Translations under genes and position numbers: made by a program
Assembly: GCF_000312125.1 (NCBI RefSeq)
Contig: NZ_HE978642.1
Span: 683,548-727,929, forward strand
Direction of reading: 5' to 3'
Length of the DNA: 44,382 nucleotides
From: Timonella senegalensis JC301
Lineage (GTDB): Bacteria; Actinomycetota; Actinomycetes; Actinomycetales; Cellulomonadaceae
Notes under the pieces: generated by a model
Database searches by the model: none
Seen by the model: the letters and a program-made list of their open reading frames with translations, nothing else
What the model was told of the DNA's origin: nothing
Part shown: positions 8,019 to 15,767 of the stretch, piece after piece
Numbering within the stretch: the stretch's first letter is position 1
Layout: each line of letters opens with the position of its first letter

Positions 8019-9260
8019 TTACTCGCCGTGCTCGTCGAGCCATTCGGCCACGAAGTCGGTGTCCTTGTCGCCGCGGCCGGAGAGGTTCGCGATGATGATC
8101 TGGTCCTCGCCCAGGGTTGGGGCGAGTTTGATGACCTGGGCGATCGCGTGCGAGGACTCGAGCGCCGGGATGATGCCCTCGGTGCGGGAGAGCTTGAGGA
8201 AGGCGTCAATGGTCTCGCGGTCGGTTACCGAGACGTACTCCACGCGGCCCTGCTGCTCGAGGTCCGCGTGCTGCGGGCCAACACCCGGGTAGTCCAGGCC
8301 GGAAGCGATCGAGTGGACTGGGGATGGCTCGCCCTCGGCGGTCTGGAGCAGCTTGGTGTGCATGCCGTGCAGCATGCCCGGGGTGCCAAGGGTCATGGTG
8401 GCGGCGTGGCGGGTGCCCTCGAGGCCCTCACCAGCGGGCTCGACGCCCTGGATCTTCACGGACTCGTCATCCAGGAACGCGGTGAATAGGCCGAGCGCGT
8501 TGGAACCGCCACCCACACACGCCACGAGGTAGTCGGGCAGGCGGCCTTCCTTCTCCAGGATCTGCGCCTTGGCCTCGCGGCCCACCACGGACTGGAAGTC
8601 GCGCACGATCGTTGGGTACGGGTTGGGGCCAACCACGGAACCGATGGCATAGAAGTGCTCGTCGGGAGCGGCGGCGTACACACCGAATGCCGAGTCCACG
8701 GCCTCCTTGAGCGAACGCCCACCAAACTCAACAGCAACCACCTTGGCACCGAGCATCTCCATGCGGCGTACGTTCGCGTGCTGCTTGTCCACGTCGATCG
8801 CACCCATGTGTATCTCGCACTTCAGGCCCACCAGAGCAGCGGCCGTAGCAAGCGCAACGCCGTGCTGGCCTGCGCCCGTTTCCGCGATGAGCGTCTTCTT
8901 GCCCATGCGCTTGGCTAGAAGCGCCTCGCCAAGGCAGTGGTTGATCTTGTGCGCGCCAGTGTGGTTGAGATCCTCACGCTTGAGGTACACCTTGGCGCCG
9001 CCGAGCTCACGGGTCAGGTTCTTGGCAAAGTACAGGAGCGATGGGCGGCCCACGTAGTCGGACAGGAGTTGCTGGAGCTCGTTATTGAACTCGGGGACGT
9101 TGATGGCTTCCTGGTAGGCGGCTGCGACCTCTGCAATCGGGCCAACCAGATGCGGAGGAAGCGGAGCGCCACCGTATGCGCCAAAGTATCCCTCGCTATT
9201 AGCCTGGTACTTCTCGGACAGGTTCGCGGTTGCGGGATAACCCACGAGGGTTTCAGTCAT
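8019..9260 (-). CDS. trpB: Tryptophan synthase beta subunit
   Basis: 413 residues, normal for TrpB. It condenses indole with L-serine to L-tryptophan using [12 protein letters not shown] carries the PLP lysine (Lys105); [11 protein letters not shown] carries the catalytic glutamate (Glu127); GGGSNA at 250-255 is the phosphate-binding loop; SGRGDKD lies near the C-terminus. The sequence is of the main TrpB type that normally pairs with TrpA. Neither trpA nor any other trp gene is next to it: the left neighbour is an acquired helicase and the right one a wall protein. It has its own terminator, and a 20-nt inverted repeat 76 nt before the ATG may be its operator. The ATG at 9260 has AAAGGA upstream. 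A stand-alone role in using external indole is possible. Confidence 0.97.
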   Translation of the reverse strand: MTETLVGYPATANLSEKYQANSEGYFGAYGGAPLPPHLVGPIAEVAAAYQEAINVPEFNNELQQLLSDYVGRPSLLYFAKNLTRELGGAKVYLKREDLNHTGAHKINHCLGEALLAKRMGKKTLIAETGAGQHGVALATAAALVGLKCEIHMGAIDVDKQHANVRRMEMLGAKVVAVEFGGRSLKEAVDSAFGVYAAAPDEHFYAIGSVVGPNPYPTIVRDFQSVVGREAKAQILEKEGRLPDYLVACVGGGSNALGLFTAFLDDESVKIQGVEPAGEGLEGTRHAATMTLGTPGMLHGMHTKLLQTAEGEPSPVHSIASGLDYPGVGPQHADLEQQGRVEYVSVTDRETIDAFLKLSRTEGIIPALESSHAIAQVIKLAPTLGEDQIIIANLSGRGDKDTDFVAEWLDEHGE

Positions 9261-9336
9261 AGTTGTTCCTTTGAGAAAGCTGCTGAAGTGCGCTGCTGCG
9301 CTTCCATCCGCCCATTCTCACCTGCCACGAGTCTCA

Positions 9337-9356
9337 GTGTGTAACGTGTTTCACAC
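9337..9356. promoter_or_regulatory. Imperfect 20-nt palindrome upstream of trpB, candidate operator
   Basis: GTGTGTAACGTGTTTCACAC: the two half-sites agree at 8 of 10 positions. It resembles CRP/GlxR half-sites (TGTG...CACA), but the spacing is two bases too long for GlxR. No promoter could be fixed confidently around it. Confidence 0.45.
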
Positions 9357-9514
9357 TTTGGGCGCTGAGCCTAGGAAAGGCACTGGCACTCAAGTACGGC
9401 GCAGGTGCTGAGGTATGTCCCGGGGGCTTAAGTAAGTCGTAGGGCCTCTGGCGAAACGCAGTCGCTTGGTCGAGCCACGGCCCCGGAGCACCGCCCGACT
9501 CCGTGGACAAAGAA

Positions 9515-9551
9515 AAGTCCGGGCCGCGCCCTGCGAGCGCGACCCGGACTT
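9515..9551 (-). terminator. Rho-independent terminator of the wall-anchored protein gene
   Basis: AAGTCCGGG (9515-9523) pairs with CCCGGACTT (9543-9551), plus an inner GCGC/GCGC. Reading leftward it is followed by TTCTTTGTCC. It begins 8 nt beyond the stop codon. The 299-nt gap 9261-9559 otherwise holds only the trpB upstream region. Confidence 0.8.
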
Positions 9552-9559
9552 CAGTGGTG

Positions 9560-12500
9560 TTACGCCCTGCGGCGCCTTACTACGTACAGTGCACTGCCTG
9601 CCGCAATGAGTGCGACTGCGATGAGTGCGGTCCACAGGGTTTGGATGCCGTTGGCTCCGGTTTGTGCGAGCGCGTCGTCGGAGTCGCCCGCACCCGCGTC
9701 GCTGTCACCGTTGGTGCCACCATCGCTGGAACCGTTGCCGGCTCCGTTGGTGCCGTCGCCGTCCGATGACCCATCGGTCGATCCATCGGATCCACCCGAA
9801 CCGTCGGTGGAACCGTCGGTGTCTCCCCCGCCGTCCCCATCAGTCGATCCGTCGGAGCCCCCGTCAGAACCGCCGTCGCCGCCAGTTCCTCCGCCCGGCT
9901 CTTCTGGTTCGCCAGGTGCCGCTGCAACGCTTACCTCGTGCGCAGTGGTGACACCGTTTACGGTGACCTGGATCGTGGCCGTTCCCTCACCGGTGGCGGT
10001 GAGGGCTCCCGTGGCAGGGTTGAAGCGCAGAACCGACGCGGTTTTGTCCTCGCTTGCGCTGAGGCTTACGGAGCGTCCCTTGCGGTCGGTCTCCACGGTT
10101 CCGTCATCGATCACGGTGGCGTTTCCGCCCCACTGTGCACTCATGGGCCAGCCCACTGGAACTACGCGTCCACCGTCCTGGGTGATCGTGGCGTCCACGG
10201 TCACGGTGTCTCCCACGGTCATTACCGCTGGGATCGGGGCGCTGGCGCCAAGCACGAGTTCGTCCACGCGTGGCTTGACCTCGGCCTGCATCCAGTTGGT
10301 GCGGCTGGTTACTGGACTTGGTTCACGCCCAATGATGCCTGCGCTTGGGTTGATGCCTAGCATCGCCCAGCCGGTGAATCCGCCCTGCGATGGAGCTCCG
10401 GATGGTGACTTTCCGCTGTTACCGGTGAGCAGCGTGGAGACGCCGTCGAAGCTGGTGGCGTGGAATACTCCGGTGTGCGCGCTGAGGTTGGCAATGGACT
10501 TGCCTGTGTCTGCGCGGAACTCGGCCAGGCGCTCCTGGAACTTGCGCGCCTCCAAGCGGTCGGACAGTTGGCTGTCCTTGCTGCTCTTGGGGTCGTCTAC
10601 CGGGTGGTGAGCAAACACGAGAACACCGGTGATGGTGGAGTTGGATTCGGCCTCGTCGAGTGCGTCCTCAAGGAAGCGCATCTGGGTCTTGTCCGACTTG
10701 TTGAACGATCCCTGGGAGGTGTCGAGTGTGACAACCAGAGTGCTTCCTACCTGCTGCTTGGTCTTGGTGGGGCCGAACTCCGCAATGAAGTTCTCGATGG
10801 GGCCTCCCATGACCTCGTGGTTGCCCGGCAGGTAGATCCACGGAAGTTTGTCCCCGATTTCCTCGTCGAGGATGCGGCGGGCCAGAGCGAAGTCCTCTGG
10901 TGCTGCCTCGTCCACGAAGTCGCCGGTGATAACAAACATCTCTGGCTTGGCCGCGAGGATCTCGCGAAGGGTCTGGCGTGCTCCTTGAACGTTTGGTCCC
11001 TCAGGGTTGCGTGCCACAAACTGGGCGTCGCTCATGACGGCGATGCGCTGCGCTCGTCCATCCACGGTCCCGTTGGTCACGATGACCGGGTCGTGAACCA
11101 CTGGCGCGGTTGGCTGGTCCACATCCGGGGCCACCACGGCCTTGATTCCGGCAAACATGGTCTCGCCCTGGTATTGGCGGGCAGCGGAGGTCTCCATCAT
11201 GCGCACGCGCTCGAGCTTGAGCGGGTAGGCGGTCCCTACTGGGACGGTGAAGGTGACCTGCTGCCATCCGGTCCATTCGGTGTATGGGCCGTCAATGTTG
11301 ATGGTGGTTCCTGCGCCCGTCTTCATCTGAAGGCGTGGCCAGGTGTTGTTGCCGTCGCCGTGCAGCCACATAGTTACTGCCTTGGGCTGTCCGGGGATTT
11401 CGATCGGCTCCGGTGCCACGGCGTATGCACCGCGGGTTCCGGTGGAGGAGGCAAAGTCGTAGGTGAGCTTGATTGCGGCTTCGCCGTTTGGCCCCGTAGC
11501 GCTCGTCAGTTCGCCCGTTGCGCGGTCAGACTTGAAGGTCCAGTCTGAGGCGTTGTCGAGGTCAGAGACTGGCTTTTCTTCAAGTCCGATGGTCACAGCG
11601 ACATCCACGCGGCGTTCGCCCGCGCTGAATGAGACCGTTGCGGCCCCCGATTCCTTCTGTGGCGTGATGACGAACGAGTCGGTGCCCTTGGCCTTCACGT
11701 CAACGTCTTCGCCGGCCACAACCTCAAGGTCAGTGACCTCGATAGGTGCGGAGAATCCGTCTCGGTCAACGCCCGTGATGGACACGGTTGCAGAGTCCTC
11801 GCCGTCGAGCAGAGCGATCACGCTCGCGCTCGACTTGAGCTGTTCCAACTCGCCCAGCACGGTGAGCTCGGTGGAAGCGGACTTACCCTGGGCGCTGAAG
11901 GTTACCGGAGCGCGTCCAGCAGACTCTCCCACCACGTGAGCAGAGGAGCCATCTTGCGTGGACAACGAGGCGTGCTTGCCGCCCACTGCGAACTCTCCTG
12001 TTACCTCCATCGCTGTACGGTCTGCGTCGAGGCCAATGCCGGAAACTGTGCGGGTAAAGCCTGGGAAGACCCTGTCCGCATCATCAGACGATGAGGCAGG
12101 GTTCACCATGACGTCTGCCAGACCCACGTCGGGTGCAGAAGACGAGAACACGAGGCTGTTTGGAACCGCACGCAGGTGTCCGTCCGAAGGAGCGTTCTCC
12201 ACACTCAACTCGTCGGTCCCAGGCTCACGCACCAGCAGGGTGCTCGAGCCACCACCATCAAGGTTCACGGCGTTGTGTGCTCCGAGCTCCACCAGGAACT
12301 CGCCCAACTCATCAAGTGCCATGCCACGCGAGTGGCTCTGGCGTCCATCGATCGAGACCACGAACACCTTCAGGCCGTCCTTACTGACGCCCACGGCGGT
12401 GCGAGGTTCGCCCGTGCCGGGAGCGGCGACAACCGCACCGTTCGTCACCAGACGCTGGTTACCGCTGATCGCGAGGTCAACATCCGGGCTCGCACCCACA

Positions 12501-13336
12501 GTCACCGCGAGCGCATCCCCCACTGCCACATCCGCAAACAGGTCAACTGCCGCGCCGCGCGCGAGCAGCACGCCCGTGCCCTCAGTAATCGCGGTCGGGC
12601 CGGTGATCTCCTCAAGATCGGACGAAATCTTAGCGACCCTGCCATCCGCAATCTCTACCCGCACGAACTTGGGGTCAATGGCTGATGGGCCACCAATTGA
12701 GCGGGCGAGCGGGTACTCGCCCCACATGGGCGTGAAGTAGCCGATCCCATCCTTGGGGATGCCAATGTTGTTCACAACCCCGACCGGCTGCGCAGTTCCC
12801 GCAATATCCACGGTCGCTGCAGACGTCATGGTCTGGATGGCAGCGAGGCCCTGGGAGACGGTGAAGCTCTCAACGTTGGAGGCGCTCGCAGTCTTCACGC
12901 CTTCGGTAGAAGACACGTTGGTGCCCTGCGCTACACCGGAGTTATTGATATCAAAGAAGGAGCCGTTTACTGCGGCCACAGCGTCCTCACCGAGCGTGTG
13001 CTCAGTGACCGGAGCCGGCTTGGTCAAGCTTCCCGAGTCCCTCACGTCCATCGTGAGGGTGGGCACCTTGAGGTCTGCAACGAGCACGTCGCCCGTCACC
13101 CACCCCTGACCCTGCAACCGGTCAAAACTAGTGGCTTGGAGTCCCGGTGCGAGCTGGCGGGATTCGGCCCGAAGCAGGCTGGAATCCTGTCCATCCAGAT
13201 CGAGTCCCCCGGTGTCTGGGGCGGAGTAGCTTGGCGTGTACGTGGCCTGCTGCGCGATCGTTAGGCCGCTTGCTGCTAAGCCCAGACACACACCTGCCGC
13301 GATGCTTGTCTTAAGTGTTGTTCGAATGAACCACAT
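9560..13336 (-). CDS. Sortase-anchored surface protein: phosphodiester glycosidase plus metallophosphatase
   Basis: A 1258-residue protein. ATG at 13336 opens a signal peptide (WFIRTTLKTSIAAGVCLGLA). Residues about 80-400 are a phosphodiester glycosidase (NAGPA/DUF2233) domain, seen in AAVNGSFFD (Asn124) and NLDGGGSSTLLV (Asp360); such enzymes split sugar-phosphate diesters. All-beta Ig-like repeats and a carbohydrate-binding-like segment follow. Residues about 765-1000 are a calcineurin-like phosphoesterase: MSDAQF (Asp770), TGDFVDE (Asp806), LPGNHE (838-841), AHHP (His910-911) and HTGVFH (His954/959). A Big-type domain, a Gly/Ser/Asp/Thr spacer and LAQTG (1223-1227), then a helix and RRRRA, mark sortase attachment. 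The domain pair suggests trimming phosphodiester-linked wall glycans and removing phosphate; the substrate is unknown. It is a single-gene unit. Confidence 0.93.
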   Translation of the reverse strand: MWFIRTTLKTSIAAGVCLGLAASGLTIAQQATYTPSYSAPDTGGLDLDGQDSSLLRAESRQLAPGLQATSFDRLQGQGWVTGDVLVADLKVPTLTMDVRDSGSLTKPAPVTEHTLGEDAVAAVNGSFFDINNSGVAQGTNVSSTEGVKTASASNVESFTVSQGLAAIQTMTSAATVDIAGTAQPVGVVNNIGIPKDGIGYFTPMWGEYPLARSIGGPSAIDPKFVRVEIADGRVAKISSDLEEITGPTAITEGTGVLLARGAAVDLFADVAVGDALAVTVGASPDVDLAISGNQRLVTNGAVVAAPGTGEPRTAVGVSKDGLKVFVVSIDGRQSHSRGMALDELGEFLVELGAHNAVNLDGGGSSTLLVREPGTDELSVENAPSDGHLRAVPNSLVFSSSAPDVGLADVMVNPASSSDDADRVFPGFTRTVSGIGLDADRTAMEVTGEFAVGGKHASLSTQDGSSAHVVGESAGRAPVTFSAQGKSASTELTVLGELEQLKSSASVIALLDGEDSATVSITGVDRDGFSAPIEVTDLEVVAGEDVDVKAKGTDSFVITPQKESGAATVSFSAGERRVDVAVTIGLEEKPVSDLDNASDWTFKSDRATGELTSATGPNGEAAIKLTYDFASSTGTRGAYAVAPEPIEIPGQPKAVTMWLHGDGNNTWPRLQMKTGAGTTINIDGPYTEWTGWQQVTFTVPVGTAYPLKLERVRMMETSAARQYQGETMFAGIKAVVAPDVDQPTAPVVHDPVIVTNGTVDGRAQRIAVMSDAQFVARNPEGPNVQGARQTLREILAAKPEMFVITGDFVDEAAPEDFALARRILDEEIGDKLPWIYLPGNHEVMGGPIENFIAEFGPTKTKQQVGSTLVVTLDTSQGSFNKSDKTQMRFLEDALDEAESNSTITGVLVFAHHPVDDPKSSKDSQLSDRLEARKFQERLAEFRADTGKSIANLSAHTGVFHATSFDGVSTLLTGNSGKSPSGAPSQGGFTGWAMLGINPSAGIIGREPSPVTSRTNWMQAEVKPRVDELVLGASAPIPAVMTVGDTVTVDATITQDGGRVVPVGWPMSAQWGGNATVIDDGTVETDRKGRSVSLSASEDKTASVLRFNPATGALTATGEGTATIQVTVNGVTTAHEVSVAAAPGEPEEPGGGTGGDGGSDGGSDGSTDGDGGGDTDGSTDGSGGSDGSTDGSSDGDGTNGAGNGSSDGGTNGDSDAGAGDSDDALAQTGANGIQTLWTALIAVALIAAGSALYVVRRRRA

Positions 13337-13549
13337 AACGAGTTTTTCAACCCTTTCCTGAGTTTCCGCACACGCGAAAGCAGGTGCAACATCTGCATTC
13401 CCCCCTGGATCGCGCGCGACAACTGACGCTAACGATGCTAGGTGACGTGACGGTAAACACACGGCAACACAGGGCCGACTTATGAGTTCTGATCTGGGAT
13501 TTTACCCGGCATGGTGCCGGAATTGGCGTGAATCGTCGCGAATAAAGGG

Positions 13550-13583
13550 GTGTGGCACCCGGCAATTTTGCCGGGTGCCACAC
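13550..13583 (-). terminator. Terminator of the first flavoprotein gene
   Basis: Sixteen bases at 13550-13565 (GTGTGGCACCCGGCAA) pair perfectly with 13568-13583. Leftward reading continues CCCCTTTATT. It lies about 50 nt past the stop at 13636. The 299-nt gap 13337-13635 also contains the promoter side of the wall-protein gene and a small CCGGCA/TGCCGG stem near 13506-13520. Confidence 0.75.
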
Positions 13584-13635
13584 CGCTCTTAATCACTCAA
13601 TCGGGCCACGCTCAGTGAGCGGTCGAACACTGCCG

Positions 13636-15564
13636 TTACAACCCCAACGCCGCCTCGTATCCCCCATTCACGGCCTCCGCGACCTTGCCCGGCGCTACGC
13701 AGTCGCCCACCGCAATAGCGCCGGGAACCGTGCGCTGCAGCAGCGCCACCTCATCAACGCGAGACCGCACACCAAACGCGAGCACAGCGGCGTCGGCGGG
13801 CAGGATCTCCGCACAGTCGCGGCCCTCAACCTCCACGCCTCCTGGCGTGAACGCGGAGACCCGGTGGTCAGTCAGGATCCGCACGCCAGCCTCCGCGAGC
13901 TTACCCAGCAGCGCGATGCGGTTATGCAGGAGCATGTCGGTGGCAATGGCGGACTTCATCTCCACGATGGTCACGTGTTTGCCATCCTGCGCGAGCTCGA
14001 GCGCAAGGTCCGCGCCGGACAAGCCGCCGCCACAGATCACGACTTCACGCCCAGTAACGCCCTGCAGGTGTGCGTCCACCACGTCGATGACGTGCGGCAG
14101 ATCCGATCCAGGCAATGCCGGCGCCCACGCCTCAGCACCGATCGCCACGATGACCTCGTCAGCGTCCGCGAGCGCCGGGTCGTCACCCACGATCTCGTGG
14201 CCGAGGTGCACGGTCACGCCTGCGCGCTCCAACTCTCCTTCCCACCAGCCGATCATGCCGTTCAGTTCGCGCTTGAAGTCGGGGGTGGCTGCGGGCGCGA
14301 GCACGCCGCCGATGCGGGTATCGCGCTCGTACACGTCCACCGTGTGGCCGCGCAGCGCGGCCACGCGGGCGGCCTCCAGGCCGCCTGGCCCTGCGCCCAC
14401 GATTGCCACCTTCTTAGCCTGTTCGGCGGGCATGATCTGCAGCAAAGCCTCCCGGCCCGCTGCAGGGTTCACGGCACACGTCACGGACTTACCGGCCACA
14501 ACGTTTCCGATGCACAGCTGGTTGCAGCGGATGCACGGGCGTACGCGTTCCGCCTCGCCGCGCATCACCTTGGCAGGCAGTTCGGGGTCCGCGATGATGG
14601 GGCGGCCAAAGCCGGCAAAGTCGATCACGCCGTCCGCGAGCGCCTTCTCAGCTAGGTCTGGCGTGAGGTTTCCGGAGGCTGCCACGGGGATGGTTAGCGC
14701 CGGCTTTACGGCGGCGGCGTCGGGCAGGTACACGCCGTCACCCATGTAGTAGGGAGGGAACGCCCAGTTCAGTGCCTCGTACGAGCCTGCGTCTACGAGC
14801 AGCACGTCGAGGCCTGCCGCCTGGAGCACGAGCGCCAGCTCTCGCGACTCGGCCTCGGTGCGTCCGCCCGGGAACTGGTGGCGCACGGTGATGCGCATGG
14901 AAATGGGTACGTCTGGCCCAACGACCTCACGGGTCACGCGGATGAGCTCGGTGGCAAAGGTTGCGCGTCCGGCCACGTCCCCACCGAACCTGTCGGTGCG
15001 GCGGTTCCAGGCGGCGGTCAGGAACTGGTCGGTGAGGTATCCGGTGTGTCCGTGGATGTCGATCGCATCGAACCCTGCCTCCATGGCCCGCTCCACCGCG
15101 CGGCCGAACTGCGCGATGATGTCTTCGACCTGCTCGGTGGACAGTTCGCGGCAGCGCTTGCTGGGATCCGCGAGGGTGGGGTTGTCGGACGCCGACCACG
15201 ACGGCCCCCCGTCGGGTGCCACGGGAATGACGCGCCCAAACCCGGGGGTCAGGTTCGCCGCGATGAGCGAGCCCTCAGCGTGCACCGCCTCGACCAGCCG
15301 TGCGAGCGGCTCAATGTGCTTGTCTTGGCTGAGTGACACCACGGATCCAGTGTCGATGTCGTAAACGGTTTGGACTGGCATCGACTCGGTGATGAGCAGC
15401 CCGCATCCGCCGCGCGCTCGCTCGAGTAGGTAGTCAAACCCGGACTGCGTCAGCGTCCCGTCCTTGGCCGCGGTGTGCGTTCCCATCGGTGGCATGAACA
15501 TGCGGTTGGGCAATTGTAGTTTTCCCCACATGGCGGGTGACGATAGCAGCGGGTGGCTGGACAT
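13636..15564 (-). CDS. Old-yellow-enzyme-like FMN/[4Fe-4S]/FAD oxidoreductase (2,4-dienoyl-CoA reductase type)
   Basis: A 642-residue protein. Residues 1-335 form a TIM-barrel FMN domain with HGHTGYLTDQF (Tyr176, matching the catalytic Tyr of E. coli FadH) and WNRRTDRFGG. C-x2-C-x3-C-x11-C at Cys344/347/351/363 binds a [4Fe-4S] cluster. Residues about 385-640 carry two Rossmann motifs, GAGPGG (390-395) for FAD and GGGLSG (512-517) for NAD(P)H. Electrons would run NAD(P)H-FAD-FeS-FMN to an enone or dienoyl substrate. ATG at 15564 is chosen over one two codons earlier because GAGGAG lies 8 nt upstream and the paralogue starts at the same residue. Substrate cannot be told; FadH and the Bai/enoate reductases share this build. 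Confidence 0.93.
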   Translation of the reverse strand: MSSHPLLSSPAMWGKLQLPNRMFMPPMGTHTAAKDGTLTQSGFDYLLERARGGCGLLITESMPVQTVYDIDTGSVVSLSQDKHIEPLARLVEAVHAEGSLIAANLTPGFGRVIPVAPDGGPSWSASDNPTLADPSKRCRELSTEQVEDIIAQFGRAVERAMEAGFDAIDIHGHTGYLTDQFLTAAWNRRTDRFGGDVAGRATFATELIRVTREVVGPDVPISMRITVRHQFPGGRTEAESRELALVLQAAGLDVLLVDAGSYEALNWAFPPYYMGDGVYLPDAAAVKPALTIPVAASGNLTPDLAEKALADGVIDFAGFGRPIIADPELPAKVMRGEAERVRPCIRCNQLCIGNVVAGKSVTCAVNPAAGREALLQIMPAEQAKKVAIVGAGPGGLEAARVAALRGHTVDVYERDTRIGGVLAPAATPDFKRELNGMIGWWEGELERAGVTVHLGHEIVGDDPALADADEVIVAIGAEAWAPALPGSDLPHVIDVVDAHLQGVTGREVVICGGGLSGADLALELAQDGKHVTIVEMKSAIATDMLLHNRIALLGKLAEAGVRILTDHRVSAFTPGGVEVEGRDCAEILPADAAVLAFGVRSRVDEVALLQRTVPGAIAVGDCVAPGKVAEAVNGGYEAALGL

Positions 15565-15602
15565 GGGCATGACTCCTCGTGGTTTTTTTGGGTTACGCCA
15601 CC

Positions 15603-15619
15603 ACTATCCCGCCCGTTTT
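15603..15619 (-). promoter_or_regulatory. Conserved 17-nt upstream motif, flavoprotein gene 1
   Basis: Plus-strand ACTATCCCGCCCGTTTT; leftward it reads AAAACGGGCGGGATAGT. It lies 38 nt before the ATG and is 15/17 identical to the element upstream of the paralogue. GATAGT at its end could be a -10 box; the rest may be an operator. Confidence 0.5.
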
Positions 15620-15712
15620 AGGCCCCCCACCGGCACAAAGTCCTTGATTAGGGTCGCCACGTGCCCTAAATCGTGCCCTCGCGGGCACCCGGTATGGCCA
15701 GTTCGGGACTTG

Positions 15713-15732
15713 GGTCACAGATATTTCTGACC
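15713..15732. promoter_or_regulatory. Imperfect 20-nt palindrome between the two flavoprotein genes
   Basis: GGTCACAGATATTTCTGACC, with 8 of 10 half-site positions matching. It lies 149 nt before flavoprotein gene 1 and 36 nt after the stop of gene 2. It could be a regulator site for the downstream gene; no T-run is present. Confidence 0.4.
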
Positions 15733-15767
15733 GTGTGACAGGAACCGGCCCCCACCAGCGAGTTCTC

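Noticed and set aside
9337-9356. GlxR/CRP site before trpB
   Set aside because: Half-sites resemble TGTGA/TCACA but the spacer is 8 rather than 6 bases and one half is TGTGT; kept only as an unnamed operator candidate.
10460-11548. Long plus-strand open frame opposite the wall protein
   Set aside because: It mirrors the codon structure of the large minus-strand gene, has no ribosome site and no recognisable protein features.
13552-14655. Plus-strand open frame of 367 codons opposite flavoprotein gene 1
   Set aside because: The opposite strand has full FMN, Fe-S and Rossmann motifs; this frame is Arg/His-rich shadow sequence and begins inside a terminator.
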